Shown here one piece after another: positions 32,696-42,245 of a stretch of DNA of 64,000 bases (positions are counted from its first letter, which is position 1; each line of letters starts with the position of its first letter). Location of the stretch: positions 62,001 to 126,000 of the forward strand of contig NC_014817.1 of NCBI RefSeq assembly GCF_000175215.2, in the 5' to 3' direction. The notes beneath the pieces are model-generated. The model had not been told where the DNA came from, ran no database searches, and saw only the letters and a program-made list of their open reading frames with translations. The translations under genes and the position numbers were made by a program. This DNA comes from Asticcacaulis excentricus CB 48 (GTDB taxonomy: Bacteria > Pseudomonadota > Alphaproteobacteria > Caulobacterales > Caulobacteraceae).

Positions 32696-33319
32696 ATGAA
32701 AGTCAGCGTCATCGGGTCGGGCAATATGGGTTCCGCCCTTGTCAAACATCTTGTGGCAGCCGGTCACGACGTCCTCGTCGTCGGGCGCGATGAGGCTAAG
32801 GCGCAGGCTCTGGCCGTTGCCGAAGGTGCAACCGCGGTTTCAGCCACAGGGATCGCGTCCGCCGATATCATTATCAACGCCACGGCATTTGCCGATGCCG
32901 TCGAAGCGCTTAATAGGATTCCCGGTATCGAGGGAAAGATCGTTGTCGATATCTCCAACCCTCTGACGGCCGACTATATGGGCCTGACAATCGGGCATGA
33001 AACATCGGCCGCCGAAGAGATCGCCAAGGCGGTGCCGGGAGTCACGCTCGTCAAGGCGTTCAATACGCTGTTGGCACAGGTGCTGGCGGCAGGGCCGAAG
33101 ATCGGTGAGGCAACAGTGCCGGTTTTTGTCGCGACGGACGATGCACACGCCAAGGCGAAGGTGACAGAACTGGCCACGTCGATGGGCTTTGCCGTTGTGG
33201 ACGCGGGCGGATTGAAAAATGCGCGCTATCTTGAACCTCTCGCCGGCTTCAATGTCTTCCTAGCCTATGGGGCTGGCCATGGGGTCGCGATCGCACCGAG
33301 CTGGCTGGGTGTCGCCTGA
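32696..33319 (+). CDS. NADPH-dependent F420-reductase-like Rossmann protein
   Basis: 207 residues from ATG 32696 (AGGAAGGAG 7 bases ahead). Starts MKVSVIGSGNMGSALVKHLVAAGHDV, then VVDISNPLT and VTLVKAFNTLLAQVLA, the pattern of the NADP oxidoreductase coenzyme F420-dependent family (YchN/Fno-like, COG2085). In bacteria without F420 these act as reductases of unknown substrate. Last gene of the TauD-like group, closed by a bidirectional terminator. Confidence 0.82.
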   Translation: MKVSVIGSGNMGSALVKHLVAAGHDVLVVGRDEAKAQALAVAEGATAVSATGIASADIIINATAFADAVEALNRIPGIEGKIVVDISNPLTADYMGLTIGHETSAAEEIAKAVPGVTLVKAFNTLLAQVLAAGPKIGEATVPVFVATDDAHAKAKVTELATSMGFAVVDAGGLKNARYLEPLAGFNVFLAYGAGHGVAIAPSWLGVA

Positions 33320-33342
33320 AGCCAGGTAATTTTGGGGTAAAG

Positions 33343-33371
33343 AAAAAGGGGCCGATTTCGACCCCTTTTTT
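33343..33371. terminator. Bidirectional terminator
   Basis: AAAAAGGGG (33343-33351), ten bases, CCCC (33362-33365) and TTTTTT, between the convergent COG2085-type and VOC genes. Confidence 0.8.
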
Positions 33372-33373
33372 AG

Positions 33374-33865
33374 TTATTCGCGGGTGTAGTTATCCGGGAT
33401 CTGCGGATTTTCGCCCGCCTTGCCCCACAGGATGATTTCGTTGCCCCACGGGTCTTCAAAAGCGTAGTTGTAGCCGTTGAACTCATGCCAGTAGTGATTT
33501 TTCCAAATGATGGTCGCGCCGCGTGCTGTTGCCGCTTCGAGAATGCGCTCCGGCGTGTCGTCGTCGGACACCAGCACCCAGATGCGCGCCTTATGCGTGC
33601 CGCGGCTCAGAGGCTTGGGGCCGGCGCCTTCAGGCGTGGGGTAGGGTCGGGCATTGTTGGCGTTGAATATGCCGATATGCAGATTGCCTATCTGGCTCTG
33701 ACTGCCGTCCTTGTTCTTAAAATTCTCGCCTGGAACGAGGCGATGATAGACGCCCGCCGGGCGGCCTTCATTGGTCCAGCCGAACACCTCGGCATAAAAC
33801 TGGCCGGTGGCTTCGGGATCATCGGAGGTCAGATCAACGAAAATCAGCGTATTGGGATAGGTCAT
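33374..33865 (-). CDS. VOC-family (glyoxalase/extradiol-like) protein
   Basis: 163 residues from ATG 33865 (MTYPNTLIFVDLTSDDPEATGQFYAEVFGW); a start at 33877 would add four. Two beta-alpha-beta-beta-beta modules end in FEDPWGNEIILWGK. The VOC fold serves glyoxalases, dioxygenases and resistance proteins, and the reaction cannot be told from sequence alone. It follows the DODA-type dioxygenase gene on the same strand by about 107 bases, so the two may act in one pathway. Confidence 0.82.
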   Translation of the reverse strand: MTYPNTLIFVDLTSDDPEATGQFYAEVFGWTNEGRPAGVYHRLVPGENFKNKDGSQSQIGNLHIGIFNANNARPYPTPEGAGPKPLSRGTHKARIWVLVSDDDTPERILEAATARGATIIWKNHYWHEFNGYNYAFEDPWGNEIILWGKAGENPQIPDNYTRE

Positions 33866-33886
33866 GTGGCGTTCCATAGAAATGAA

Positions 33887-33914
33887 CCGGGGTGCGGCGA
33901 ACCGAACCCCGGTA
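33887..33914 (-). promoter_or_regulatory. Inverted repeat upstream of the VOC gene
   Basis: ACCGGGGT (33887-33894), twelve bases, ACCCCGGT (33907-33914); lies 20 bases before the VOC start and could be a leader hairpin or an operator. Confidence 0.5.
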
Positions 33915-33972
33915 AGTTGATCGTACCGATCATGCAGGTGCGATTGAAGAAGGTGGATGCAGGTTTTTGCGC

Positions 33973-34806
33973 CTAGCCGAACCGGAAGGCCGAAATGGTC
34001 GCCTGCATGACAACGTCGGAGAAGATGCGTGTCCCCTTGTCGTCTTCGCCTGCGCCAGCGGCGATCATTAGCGGCAGAAGGTGCTCCTCACGCGGATGGG
34101 CGTTGCGCGCGGCGGGGCCCTGCGACCAGTGGTTCAGCGCATCCTCGCGCACAGACTTGTCCTGCGCGAGGGACGAGGTGAGCCACTCATCAAAGGCTTT
34201 GGACGGCGCAGTGGCCGATGGCGTGCGGAAAGCGTGCATATTGTGATAGCTCATGCCAGAGCCAACGATCAGGACGCCTTCTTCGCGCAAAGACTTCAGT
34301 GCGCGCCCGGCGGCGATATGTTCCGCCGGATCGAGATTCCGCTTCAGCGACAGGGGGACGACCGGAATGTCGGCGTCCGGAAAGGCTACCAGAAACGGAA
34401 TGAAGACACCGTGATCGAAGCCGCGCTTCGCATCGGTTCTGGCGGGAATGCCCGCCTCTGTCAGAAGCTGAACGATGCGCTCGGCCAGTGGGGTAGAGCC
34501 TGGCGCGGAATAGTTCAGCTCATATGTGTGCTTTGGGAAGCCGTAATAGTCGAAGATCATTTCCGGCTGAGGCGAGGTGGCGGCGGTGAAGACAGTCTCT
34601 TCCCAGTGACCGGAAACAACGATGATGGCTTTTGGCTTTTCTGGCAGGGTGGAGGCAAGATTCCTCAGCCACTCGGCGGTCTTGTCCCAGGTGTCAGCGG
34701 GCTCGCCCATGATGGACCAGTCCATAAAAAAGCAAGGCCCACCGCCGTGCGGAATGAACAGGGTGGGCTGTACTGTGGGCGTGAGGGGGGAGGCTGTATC
34801 AGGCAT
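33973..34806 (-). CDS. DODA-type class III extradiol ring-cleavage dioxygenase
   Basis: 277 residues. The metal-binding start TLFIPHGGGPCFFMD, the AIIVVSGHWEETVF and RGFDHGVFIPFLVAFPDADIPVVPLSL blocks, and the active-site stretch ALKSLREEGVLIVGSGMSYHNMHAF belong to the YgiD/DODA (LigB-like) family. These open catechol-type rings with Zn or Fe. It is the only ring-opening enzyme in the cargo block and a natural step after Rieske hydroxylation, though not linked to it by operon. Confidence 0.9.
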   Translation of the reverse strand: MPDTASPLTPTVQPTLFIPHGGGPCFFMDWSIMGEPADTWDKTAEWLRNLASTLPEKPKAIIVVSGHWEETVFTAATSPQPEMIFDYYGFPKHTYELNYSAPGSTPLAERIVQLLTEAGIPARTDAKRGFDHGVFIPFLVAFPDADIPVVPLSLKRNLDPAEHIAAGRALKSLREEGVLIVGSGMSYHNMHAFRTPSATAPSKAFDEWLTSSLAQDKSVREDALNHWSQGPAARNAHPREEHLLPLMIAAGAGEDDKGTRIFSDVVMQATISAFRFG

Positions 34807-34902
34807 GACGCATCCAATTGAAAAGATTTGTATTACAGGAGTAGCGGCGCGATCATTGCCGGTCTTGTCTGATGGCGATTTGAAACTTGTCTCAAAGTGG
34901 CA

Positions 34903-37113
34903 TCAGGGCTTCAGACGCCGGGTTTCTAACCTGACCGAACCCGTCTCAATGAGGTCGGCGGCCGAGTGCCCCAGCGCCACATCGTAGACGCCGCGCTTGA
35001 TGACCCAGCCGGGACTTTGCGTGTCGAACTGACCCACAATGCGGAGATCGGCGACCAGGGTGAGGGTGCGCGTTTCGCCCGGTTTCAAATCGACCTTGTC
35101 GAAGCCGATCAGACGCTGGGTGGCCCCGTCTGGAGTCTGGGTCAGATAGACCTGCGGCACGGCCTTGCCGGGACGTTGGCCGGTATTGGTGACTTTGAAG
35201 CTCAAGCGCAATTGATCGCCGCCGCTCAGTTTCAGGTCGCTGTAACTGAACGTCGTATAGCTGAGGCCGAAGCCGAACGGGAACAGCGGCGTCTGTTTCG
35301 TGCGTTTGAACCAGCGGTAACCGATATCGGCGCCCTCATGATAGACGACGTCGAACTGGACCTTTTCCGGCAGGTCGATGCCGGGCAGGTTCGGACGCGG
35401 GGTTTGGCCGAGGCTGACCGGGAACGTCATCGGCAGGTGGCCCGATGGATTGACGTCACCGAAGAGAATATCGGCAATTACTTCACCGCCTTGCGCGCCG
35501 GAATACCAAGCCTGAAGAACGGCGGGTACCTTACTCAGCCAGGGCATGGTGACCGGACCGCCGGTTTGTAGCACAACCACGGTTTTAGGGTTGGCCGAAG
35601 CGACGGCACTGATCATGGCGTCCTGACCACGCGGCAGGTCGAGGTTCGGGGCGTCGAGCGATTCCGTCATCCACTGGTTGCCGAATACGATGACGAGGTC
35701 GGCTTGTACCGCCTTGCGCGCGGCCTCGGCAGTGTTGCGTCCATTGTCGAACAGGACGGTGGCCTGAGGCGCGCGGGCACGAATGGCGGCCAGCGGCGCG
35801 GAGGGGTGATACTGTTCTTTCACATACTGCGCGAACAGGGTTTCGCCGCTCATAGGCACGCCCGGTTGACCCGATACGGCAGTAACATTTGACGAGCCGC
35901 CGCCGGACAGAACGCCTTTTTCGACGTAGTCGCCGATAACGAGGATAGTGCGTGCCTCACGCCCCAGCGGCAGGAGATCGCCGCTGTTCTTGAGCAGGAC
36001 CATGCCCTCTTCGGCGGCGGCACGGCTGATGCGGGCATGGGCGGCGTAATCGATGTCTGTCTTGTGCGGCGGACTATCGAAGATGCCAGAGGCAATCTGC
36101 GCATACAGAATGCGACGCACCATGTCCGACAGGCGCGACGCGGGAACGTCGCCGGTCTCGATGGCGGCCTTCAGCGGGGCACCGAACCATGGCTGGGCAT
36201 CCAACTCCTTGGCCGCCTGCTGATCGAGGCCTTTGACCGCAAAATCGGTCGCCTTGACCGCGCCCCAGTCGGACATGACGAAGCCTGTATAGCCCCAGTC
36301 GCCTTTTAGTACTGTATTGAGCAGATGGTCGTTGCCGCACGCATAGTGACCGTTGACGAGGTTGTAGCCGCACATGACCGACAACGGCTTGCCGCGTTCG
36401 ATGGCGATCTGAAAGGCCAGCAGGTCGGTTTCGCGCATGGCCTGTTCGCCGATGACGCTGTTTGACCAGTCGCGGTTGGTCTCGGAGTCGTTGACGGCGA
36501 AATGCTTGATCGTGGCGATAATCTTTTGCGACTGCGCGCCGCGGATGGCTTCGCCGGCCATCAGGGCCGACAGCCAGACGTCTTCGCCGAAATATTCGAA
36601 ATTCCGCCCGTTGCGCGGATCGCGGGCCAGATTGACCCCGCCGGTCAGCAGGACGTTGAAGCCTTTGGCGCGCGCTTCCGAGGCGATTATCGCGCCGCCG
36701 TCATAAGCCAGTTTCGGGTTGAAGCTTGCGGCGGTGCTCAATGCTGAGGGCAGGGCCGTAGCGTGGTCGCCGGGGCGAACATCCGACGGATTGGTCACGC
36801 CCAGAGACGCATCGGTTTCGAACAGGGGTGGAATATTGAGGCGCTTGACGCCCGGCACATAACCGGCGGCGGGGATGGCGTCTTCGGGCTGCGGATTGTC
36901 GCGAGTGCGCGTAACCCACGGCACAGGCCACGTGCCGTTGACCATGGCGATGCGCTCGTCCAGCGTCATCTGTGCCTCTATCTCGGCGGCGCGTTTGACG
37001 GCGTCGTCGGCCCAAGCGGGTGAAACGAGCGCCGAGCCGGTCATCAGGACGGTGAGAAAAAGAGCGCGGGTATGGGCCCGCGCATACGATAGACTTCTCG
37101 CAAGTTTGTGCAT
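34903..37113 (-). CDS. Secreted GH3 beta-glucosidase
   Basis: 736 residues. Signal peptide about 1-35 (ending SPAWA). GH3 N-terminal barrel with KHFAVNDSETNRDWSNS and the nucleophile Asp282 in GFVMSDWGAVKA; C-terminal alpha/beta sandwich and fibronectin-III-like end (KVTNTGQRPGKAVPQVYL). Probably periplasmic or outer-membrane linked and able to release glucose from glycosides, including those of phenols. Stands alone on the minus strand, divergent from the MFS gene. Confidence 0.92.
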   Translation of the reverse strand: MHKLARSLSYARAHTRALFLTVLMTGSALVSPAWADDAVKRAAEIEAQMTLDERIAMVNGTWPVPWVTRTRDNPQPEDAIPAAGYVPGVKRLNIPPLFETDASLGVTNPSDVRPGDHATALPSALSTAASFNPKLAYDGGAIIASEARAKGFNVLLTGGVNLARDPRNGRNFEYFGEDVWLSALMAGEAIRGAQSQKIIATIKHFAVNDSETNRDWSNSVIGEQAMRETDLLAFQIAIERGKPLSVMCGYNLVNGHYACGNDHLLNTVLKGDWGYTGFVMSDWGAVKATDFAVKGLDQQAAKELDAQPWFGAPLKAAIETGDVPASRLSDMVRRILYAQIASGIFDSPPHKTDIDYAAHARISRAAAEEGMVLLKNSGDLLPLGREARTILVIGDYVEKGVLSGGGSSNVTAVSGQPGVPMSGETLFAQYVKEQYHPSAPLAAIRARAPQATVLFDNGRNTAEAARKAVQADLVIVFGNQWMTESLDAPNLDLPRGQDAMISAVASANPKTVVVLQTGGPVTMPWLSKVPAVLQAWYSGAQGGEVIADILFGDVNPSGHLPMTFPVSLGQTPRPNLPGIDLPEKVQFDVVYHEGADIGYRWFKRTKQTPLFPFGFGLSYTTFSYSDLKLSGGDQLRLSFKVTNTGQRPGKAVPQVYLTQTPDGATQRLIGFDKVDLKPGETRTLTLVADLRIVGQFDTQSPGWVIKRGVYDVALGHSAADLIETGSVRLETRRLKP

Positions 37114-37301
37114 GGCTAATGTTTGCCAGAGCGGCCCTGCGGGTCTTGACCGGCGGCGTCGAAAAATTTGACAGCGATGTAAATGACGCCCGGCGCGGAC
37201 TAGACGCCTAGCGCCCTGTTTTTTGGCAGACGGGGGTTTGGCTTTGACGGGCCGGCGGATTCCAGTTTTGCTGATCCGACTGTAATGTGGAGTGCGTGGG
37301 C

Positions 37302-38588
37302 ATGACGATCGAAACCAAGGACAATCGCAAAACGGCGCTGGGCGTTGTGGTCGCCTGCACCATAGGTAACATGGTCTGCCTGACCGCTACGGTCAGCTCT
37401 GTGTTCGGCGTCTTTCTGGTGCCGATCTCTGAAAGCTTTGACTGGCAGCGCTCGCAGGTCACCGCCGTACTGGGGATCATTTCGCTAGTCAGCATCGTCG
37501 CCTTTCCGTTGGTCGGGCGCATTATGGACAAGTACGGCGGGCGCAAGGTGCTGCTCATCGGTAACATCCTGTTCGCCCTAAGCGTCGCGGCTATCAGTCA
37601 GGTCAATAACAATCTGCTGCATTTCTATCTGTTGTTCGCCCTGATAGGCTTAGCCGGGGCCATTCCGTCTACGGCCATGTTCTCGAAGGTCGTTTCGGAG
37701 TGGTTCGACAAGAGCCGCGGCCTGATGCTGGGGATTTCGGCGGGGCTGGGCAACGGTATCGGTGCGACCTTCATGCCGATTGTTGCGGCCCTGCTGCTGA
37801 GCGCCATCGGCTGGCAGATGAGCTTTGCGGTCATCGGCTTCATCATATTCGCCGTCGGTTTTCCAGCAACCTTCTTCCTGCTTAAAAACGCACCGCGTCC
37901 GGTTGTCGAGGATCCAGCACCGCGCGCTGATAAATATCAGCCCAATGCCCCGTCGGTGAGCCTCGAGGGCCTGACCCTGAGCCAGGCGGCGAAAACACCG
38001 GTCTTCTGGCTGATTATTGCCAGCCTCGGTCTGGGGGCCGGGTGTCTGACGGCGGTATTTTCGCACGTCATCCCCGTACTGACCGACCGTAAGATCGATA
38101 TGGGGCTGGCGACGACCGTGATGGTTGTGCTGGCGCTCGTCACCTCGGTTTGGCAGATCGTCGTCGGTTTACTGCTCGACCGGATCAAGTCGCCCCGCGT
38201 CACCGCGCCGTTCTTCGTTATCGCCGCCGGGGGGCTGTGGTTGTTGGAAGCGGCACAGAACACGCCCATGCTGCTGCTGGCGGGTGCCTTGCTGGGGATT
38301 GGGCTTGGCACGGCGTTCGGGGCCTTGCCCTACTATATTTCGCGCTATTTCGGCCTTAAGGCGTATGGCCTGATCACCGGCGTCATCTATGCGGTGGTCA
38401 TGCTGGCTCAGGGCCTGACGCCGTTCCTGATGGATGTCTGGTTCGACCATTACAAGGCCTATGCCGGGTCGATCCTGATCATCGAAGTCTGTCTGGTGAT
38501 CGTCGCGGCGCTGATTATGCTCTTCCCGCCGTACCGCATGAAAGTCTCGGCTGCCGAGGTGGCCAGCGTCAATCACGGCGGACTGTAG
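37302..38588 (+). CDS. MFS transporter, oxalate/formate antiporter-like
   Basis: 428 residues from ATG 37302; the frame's first ATG at 37287 has a poorer context. Twelve predicted membrane segments, with the MFS loop MDKYGGRKVLLIG between segments 2 and 3. The closest type by layout is the monocarboxylate/OFA branch (LVPISESFDWQRSQVTAVLG, EWFDKSRGLMLGISAGLGNGIGA). It likely carries an organic acid of the cargo pathway across the inner membrane. Followed by a terminator. Confidence 0.88.
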   Translation: MTIETKDNRKTALGVVVACTIGNMVCLTATVSSVFGVFLVPISESFDWQRSQVTAVLGIISLVSIVAFPLVGRIMDKYGGRKVLLIGNILFALSVAAISQVNNNLLHFYLLFALIGLAGAIPSTAMFSKVVSEWFDKSRGLMLGISAGLGNGIGATFMPIVAALLLSAIGWQMSFAVIGFIIFAVGFPATFFLLKNAPRPVVEDPAPRADKYQPNAPSVSLEGLTLSQAAKTPVFWLIIASLGLGAGCLTAVFSHVIPVLTDRKIDMGLATTVMVVLALVTSVWQIVVGLLLDRIKSPRVTAPFFVIAAGGLWLLEAAQNTPMLLLAGALLGIGLGTAFGALPYYISRYFGLKAYGLITGVIYAVVMLAQGLTPFLMDVWFDHYKAYAGSILIIEVCLVIVAALIMLFPPYRMKVSAAEVASVNHGGL

Positions 38589-38613
38589 GGTTTAAACCTC
38601 CTCAGACCCTTTA

Positions 38614-38648
38614 CCAGATCCGGTTCACTCGCTGGGTCTGGTTTTTTT
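38614..38648 (+). terminator. Terminator behind the MFS gene
   Basis: CCAGATCC (38614-38621), twelve bases, GGGTCTGG (38634-38641), then seven T. Confidence 0.85.
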
Positions 38649-38700
38649 CGCGGATTGGTAACGCCGAACTTCATTTCCGGATCAAATGCGCGACAAAAAA

Positions 38701-39654
38701 CTATAAACGGGGTTGGCTGGATTGACGGTGCTTGGACGGCGAAAGTCCAAAGCGCTCGCGGAAGGTGCGGCTGAAATGCGCCGCGTCGTTGAAGCCCCAG
38801 CGAAAGCAGATTTCCGACACCGACAATTGCGCGTGGACGGGGCTAATCAGGTCGGCGTAGCAGCGCTCCAGCCGCCGAGTCTTGAGATAGTTGGAAAAGG
38901 TCATCTGCGCGCCGGTGAACAGCTTCTGTACATAGCGTGGGGAGACACCGTTTTCGGCAGCGACTTTGAGCAGGGACAACTCCGGATCGTGCAGCAGCGT
39001 CTCTATCTTCTGGCAGATGCGGCGCAGGTGAAACGCCCGCGCCCCGGCGGCCCCTCCCTTGGACTCGATGCGGCCGTCGCTGGCCAGACAGGCGACGAGG
39101 AACTCAATCATCGACTGCTCGACCGGCTGAAAATGGTCGCCATCGAGGGCCTCCAGCGTGTCGGCCAGACTGAGCAGCAGGCCGTTGAACATTTTCTCCA
39201 GCCCGGACCCGCCAGGAAGAATTCCGACGCGCTGGCCCAGCGGTGTAATCATGCGCGGGCTGACGGCCAGTTGCGGGATCTTGATGAACAGCATTCTGAA
39301 ATCGCTGGTCAGGCGCAGGGTGGAATCGACGCCGGAGGCCCCGAAAATAATTGAGCGCGGACTGAGGACCGTCGTTTCGCCGCTGTATTCCAGTATGCCT
39401 TCGCCACGTGCCAAAACGGCCAGCCAGACGGCGGAGCTGTGGTCGGGATTGCGCCCGGAATAGGTCTGCGGCGTGGAATCAAGCACAGCGAATTCGCAGC
39501 CGAGCGGGGTGGTCGTCACCATGACCGAGCCGCGTACGCGCGACAGCGACGACAGGTCGGCCACAGGCAGTTTCAGGCGGCGCAGGACATCCACCCACGC
39601 CGCCTGCCGCTCCGCTTCGGGAAGCGTATCTACCGAGAACTTCCAGAGAGGCAT
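38701..39654 (-). CDS. AraC-family transcriptional regulator
   Basis: 317 residues. N-terminal cupin-like sensor (MPLWKFSVDTLPEAERQAAWVDVLRRL, AraC-binding-like domain 2), then two helix-turn-helix motifs (LLKVAAENGVSPRYVQKLF and SVSEICFRWGFNDAAHFSRTFRERFGLSPSKHR). Starts 8 bases behind the formamidase gene and so is the third gene of the Rieske-formamidase-AraC group, which it may control. It is a paralogue of the AraC part of the fusion protein at 48571. Confidence 0.92.
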   Translation of the reverse strand: MPLWKFSVDTLPEAERQAAWVDVLRRLKLPVADLSSLSRVRGSVMVTTTPLGCEFAVLDSTPQTYSGRNPDHSSAVWLAVLARGEGILEYSGETTVLSPRSIIFGASGVDSTLRLTSDFRMLFIKIPQLAVSPRMITPLGQRVGILPGGSGLEKMFNGLLLSLADTLEALDGDHFQPVEQSMIEFLVACLASDGRIESKGGAAGARAFHLRRICQKIETLLHDPELSLLKVAAENGVSPRYVQKLFTGAQMTFSNYLKTRRLERCYADLISPVHAQLSVSEICFRWGFNDAAHFSRTFRERFGLSPSKHRQSSQPRL

Positions 39655-39662
39655 CGGGTTGC

Positions 39663-40754
39663 TTATTCGGGGTCCTTGACCACACCTTTGGCCGGAAACA
39701 GATTCCGATCGATTTTTACGTGTATCCCCTGTGTGCCGTCAACGACCTGAGTAATGCCAAAGTCGGCGGCGACAGACATCAGCGAATAAGCGTCGTCCTT
39801 CGATAGGCCCTGATGCTCACTCAGCAGTTCGACCATGTCGATTGCGGCGTTCTTCATCGCCTTGTTCAGGTCTTCATCGAAACCATGGACGATCCAATGG
39901 TTCGGCGTTTCCAAGAGCGGTGAGCGGAAGTTGAAATCCTTGCGGAGAATGATCTGGAACAGGCAGTTGAGTGAGGCTTCGATGGCGGTGCCGGAGATCT
40001 CGCCATCCCCTTGCGAGACGTGGGGGTCGCCAATTGAGAAAAGGCCGCCTTTGACCTGAACCGGGTAGTACATGGTCGCACCAGCGCCGATGCGCCAGTT
40101 GTCGATGTTACCACCGTGAATACCGGGCGGTATGGTCGATACGCGCTGATCGACCGCCGGTGCGACGCCTGCCGTGCCGAGGTGAGGCCGCGCCGGAACC
40201 GATATGCCCTTGAGCGCAGGCATGCGGTCGCATTCGGGACAGTGAGTGATGGTGCCCGGTGTCAGATAGGTACCCGGAAAATCATAGGCATAGAGGGCCG
40301 AGGCCGTATTTGAATTCGGGTTCAACTGATAGATGGTGACGCGTTCCTTCTTACCGAACTCCTCATAGAGGTGCCCCCAGTTAGCGGCGAGGTTGGAGCC
40401 GTAATTGAAACGCGGCGTCATCTGGAAATAACGCACCTCGAGCATGTCGCCAGGCTCGGCGCCCTCGACATAGATCGGCCCGGTCATGATGTGAACGCCT
40501 GGATTACGGTCGGCTTCCGGCACTTCGGTGAATATACGGCGGATATTGTCGTCGAACATCAGTTCGGGATCGTCCCCGGCATGGTGGGTGACCGCTTCAG
40601 CCATCACCATGTCACCGGATTTCACCGTCAGTGCCGGTTTGACCTCAGGGTGGAAGTAGCCCCAGTGGATCGTCTCTGGCGTGGCGCGCAAGATATGCAG
40701 GTTTTTGACTTCGGTATCCTGACGGGTTTCGCCGGGCGTGCAGATAAAGGCCAT
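39663..40754 (-). CDS. Acetamidase/formamidase family hydrolase
   Basis: 363 residues from ATG 40754 (MAFICTPGETRQDTE); upstream in-frame codons overlap the intergenic inverted repeat. Family blocks: RATPETIHWGYFHPEVKPAL, EAVTHHAGDDPELM, IPPGIHGGNIDNWRIGAGATMYYPVQVKGGLFSIGDPHVSQGDGEISG. The metal-site Asp/His residues are in those blocks. It would split short amides to acid and ammonia. Second member of a Rieske-formamidase-AraC group; a fused paralogue occurs at 48571. Confidence 0.93.
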   Translation of the reverse strand: MAFICTPGETRQDTEVKNLHILRATPETIHWGYFHPEVKPALTVKSGDMVMAEAVTHHAGDDPELMFDDNIRRIFTEVPEADRNPGVHIMTGPIYVEGAEPGDMLEVRYFQMTPRFNYGSNLAANWGHLYEEFGKKERVTIYQLNPNSNTASALYAYDFPGTYLTPGTITHCPECDRMPALKGISVPARPHLGTAGVAPAVDQRVSTIPPGIHGGNIDNWRIGAGATMYYPVQVKGGLFSIGDPHVSQGDGEISGTAIEASLNCLFQIILRKDFNFRSPLLETPNHWIVHGFDEDLNKAMKNAAIDMVELLSEHQGLSKDDAYSLMSVAADFGITQVVDGTQGIHVKIDRNLFPAKGVVKDPE

Positions 40755-40826
40755 GATGACTCTCGAAAATGGGCGCTTACAAATGGGGTGGGGAGGGGTG
40801 TAGGCAACAGGGTAGAGACGTGCGGC

Positions 40827-40849
40827 CCCTGTCCACGCAGTAGACAGGG
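40827..40849 (-). promoter_or_regulatory. Inverted repeat between Rieske and formamidase genes
   Basis: CCCTGTC (40827-40833), nine bases, GACAGGG (40843-40849). No T run, so more likely an operator or mRNA hairpin than a terminator. Confidence 0.45.
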
Positions 40850-40875
40850 TTTCGACGTTCAGAGAGGACGGGGGA

Positions 40876-42084
40876 TCAGGCCGCGCCCTTAACCGCCTTG
40901 AGATGCGGGCCGGACAGCCGGTCAAACGTTTCCCGATAGCGCTTTATGAGCCAGCGATTGAACTGGATCTGCGCGCCCTCTTGCCACGAGTAGCGGCCGC
41001 GCGGCGCGAATTTTGAACGTAGCCCCACCTGCACCAGTTCGTCGACGTGCATGTCCTGATCGATGATATGCATGGCCGAATTCATGTTCATCTCGAACTT
41101 GTGCTGGAAGGACGGATGTTTCGATGCGCCTGGCGCGACCAGCGTGCCTGCATCCTGCTCCATCGTTTCAGGCCCGGTCGGGCGAAGTATCAGGTAGATG
41201 ACCATGTCACTCATCATCACCAGTGACAGGGTCGGCGGGATGTTGGCGAAGGTCATACGGTTGCGGTCGCCCTCGGTCAGGCCGGGAAATACTGGCATCT
41301 GCGCGACCTGGGTCGGGTTGAAGCTGGCGTCCTTGTGCGTGGTGCCGTTAAAGCGCAGGAACCCAGCATCGCTGGGATCTGAGTCTGGAAATTCGGCTAA
41401 ATCCGACGGCACGAAATCGTGCAGTGGGCCCTGATGCAGTTTCGAGGCGTGATAACCGTCATTATTGTTCTCGAACATGACCTTCCAGTTCCACGGGAAG
41501 GTGCCGGGAGCCTGCGGTCGCAGATCGTCGGCCGAGGCTAAGTCGTAGCCTTTGAGCGCTTCGGTGACATCGGCTAGACGCGGCGCCAGGGGCGCGGCTT
41601 CATGGTCGAAATTAACAAAGATAAAGCCGTTCCAGATTTCCACGGCAAAAGGCGTGAGTCCATGCTCTTCCTTATTGAAGTTGCAGGTCCTTTCCATCGC
41701 CGGCGCGCCGGTTAACTTGCCATCGAGGCCGTAGGCCCAGTGGTGATACGGGCAAAGGAACATGCGAGTATTGCCTGACCCCTCCGCCACCAGCATAGCG
41801 CGATGCGCGCAGACAGACGACATAGCGTTGACCTTGCCGTCGCGACCTCGCGCCACGACGATCGGTTCGTCCGCGATCTTCGTCGTGAAATAGTCGCCAG
41901 GGTTCTTCACCCAGGACTCGCGGCCGACACAGAGCCATTCGTGATAGAAGAGGGCTTCTTTTTCGAAGGCGTAGAAGTCGGCGCTGGTGTAGCACTCCGG
42001 CGGCAGGGTTTCGGCGTCCGCCAGATCAATATCTGAAGAGCCGAGAGAGTCGATAAATTCGCGGGTGGGTAATCTGAAAGACAT
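40876..42084 (-). CDS. Rieske aromatic-ring-hydroxylating oxygenase, alpha subunit
   Basis: 402 residues from ATG 42084; an in-frame start four codons upstream is also possible. Rieske cluster ligands Cys92-x-His94 and Cys111-x2-His114 (VCAHRAMLV, FLCPYHHWAYG), mononuclear iron ligands His212 and His217 in NNNDGYHASKLHQ with a late acid. No beta subunit gene is nearby, as in the three-part types with homomeric oxygenase. Electrons must come from a reductase such as that at 51416, with which it shares an upstream palindrome. The substrate is unknown. Confidence 0.93.
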   Translation of the reverse strand: MSFRLPTREFIDSLGSSDIDLADAETLPPECYTSADFYAFEKEALFYHEWLCVGRESWVKNPGDYFTTKIADEPIVVARGRDGKVNAMSSVCAHRAMLVAEGSGNTRMFLCPYHHWAYGLDGKLTGAPAMERTCNFNKEEHGLTPFAVEIWNGFIFVNFDHEAAPLAPRLADVTEALKGYDLASADDLRPQAPGTFPWNWKVMFENNNDGYHASKLHQGPLHDFVPSDLAEFPDSDPSDAGFLRFNGTTHKDASFNPTQVAQMPVFPGLTEGDRNRMTFANIPPTLSLVMMSDMVIYLILRPTGPETMEQDAGTLVAPGASKHPSFQHKFEMNMNSAMHIIDQDMHVDELVQVGLRSKFAPRGRYSWQEGAQIQFNRWLIKRYRETFDRLSGPHLKAVKGAA

Positions 42085-42198
42085 GGCGACGATCACCTGA
42101 TTTCGTCGTTTCGTGGCAGCGCCCCCGGAGGTACCTCTTCCGGGCGGATGTCATCATGGGAAAAGCTAACCCTGGCGCAGGGCCGGGGTCTTGTGTTT

Positions 42199-42220
42199 AG
42201 GCGCACAAGAACTTGCGCCT
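42199..42220 (-). promoter_or_regulatory. Palindrome AGGCGC-N10-GCGCCT upstream of the Rieske gene
   Basis: AGGCGC at 42199-42204 and GCGCCT at 42215-42220, 115 bases ahead of the Rieske start. The same arms with the same 10-base spacing, also ending the spacer in ACTT on the plus strand, stand ahead of the reductase gene at 51266-51287. Confidence 0.7.
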
Positions 42221-42245
42221 GATCGAAAGGGCGAACTGACGAGTA

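Noticed and set aside
34081..34821. 246-codon plus-strand frame opposite the DODA-type gene
   Set aside because: Arg/Gly-rich antisense translation of a clearly conserved enzyme gene; no motif.
38701..40754. Origin of the AraC-formamidase fusion from this locus by stop-codon loss
   Set aside because: Here the formamidase gene precedes the AraC gene, whereas the fusion has AraC first, so a simple read-through does not give the observed order.
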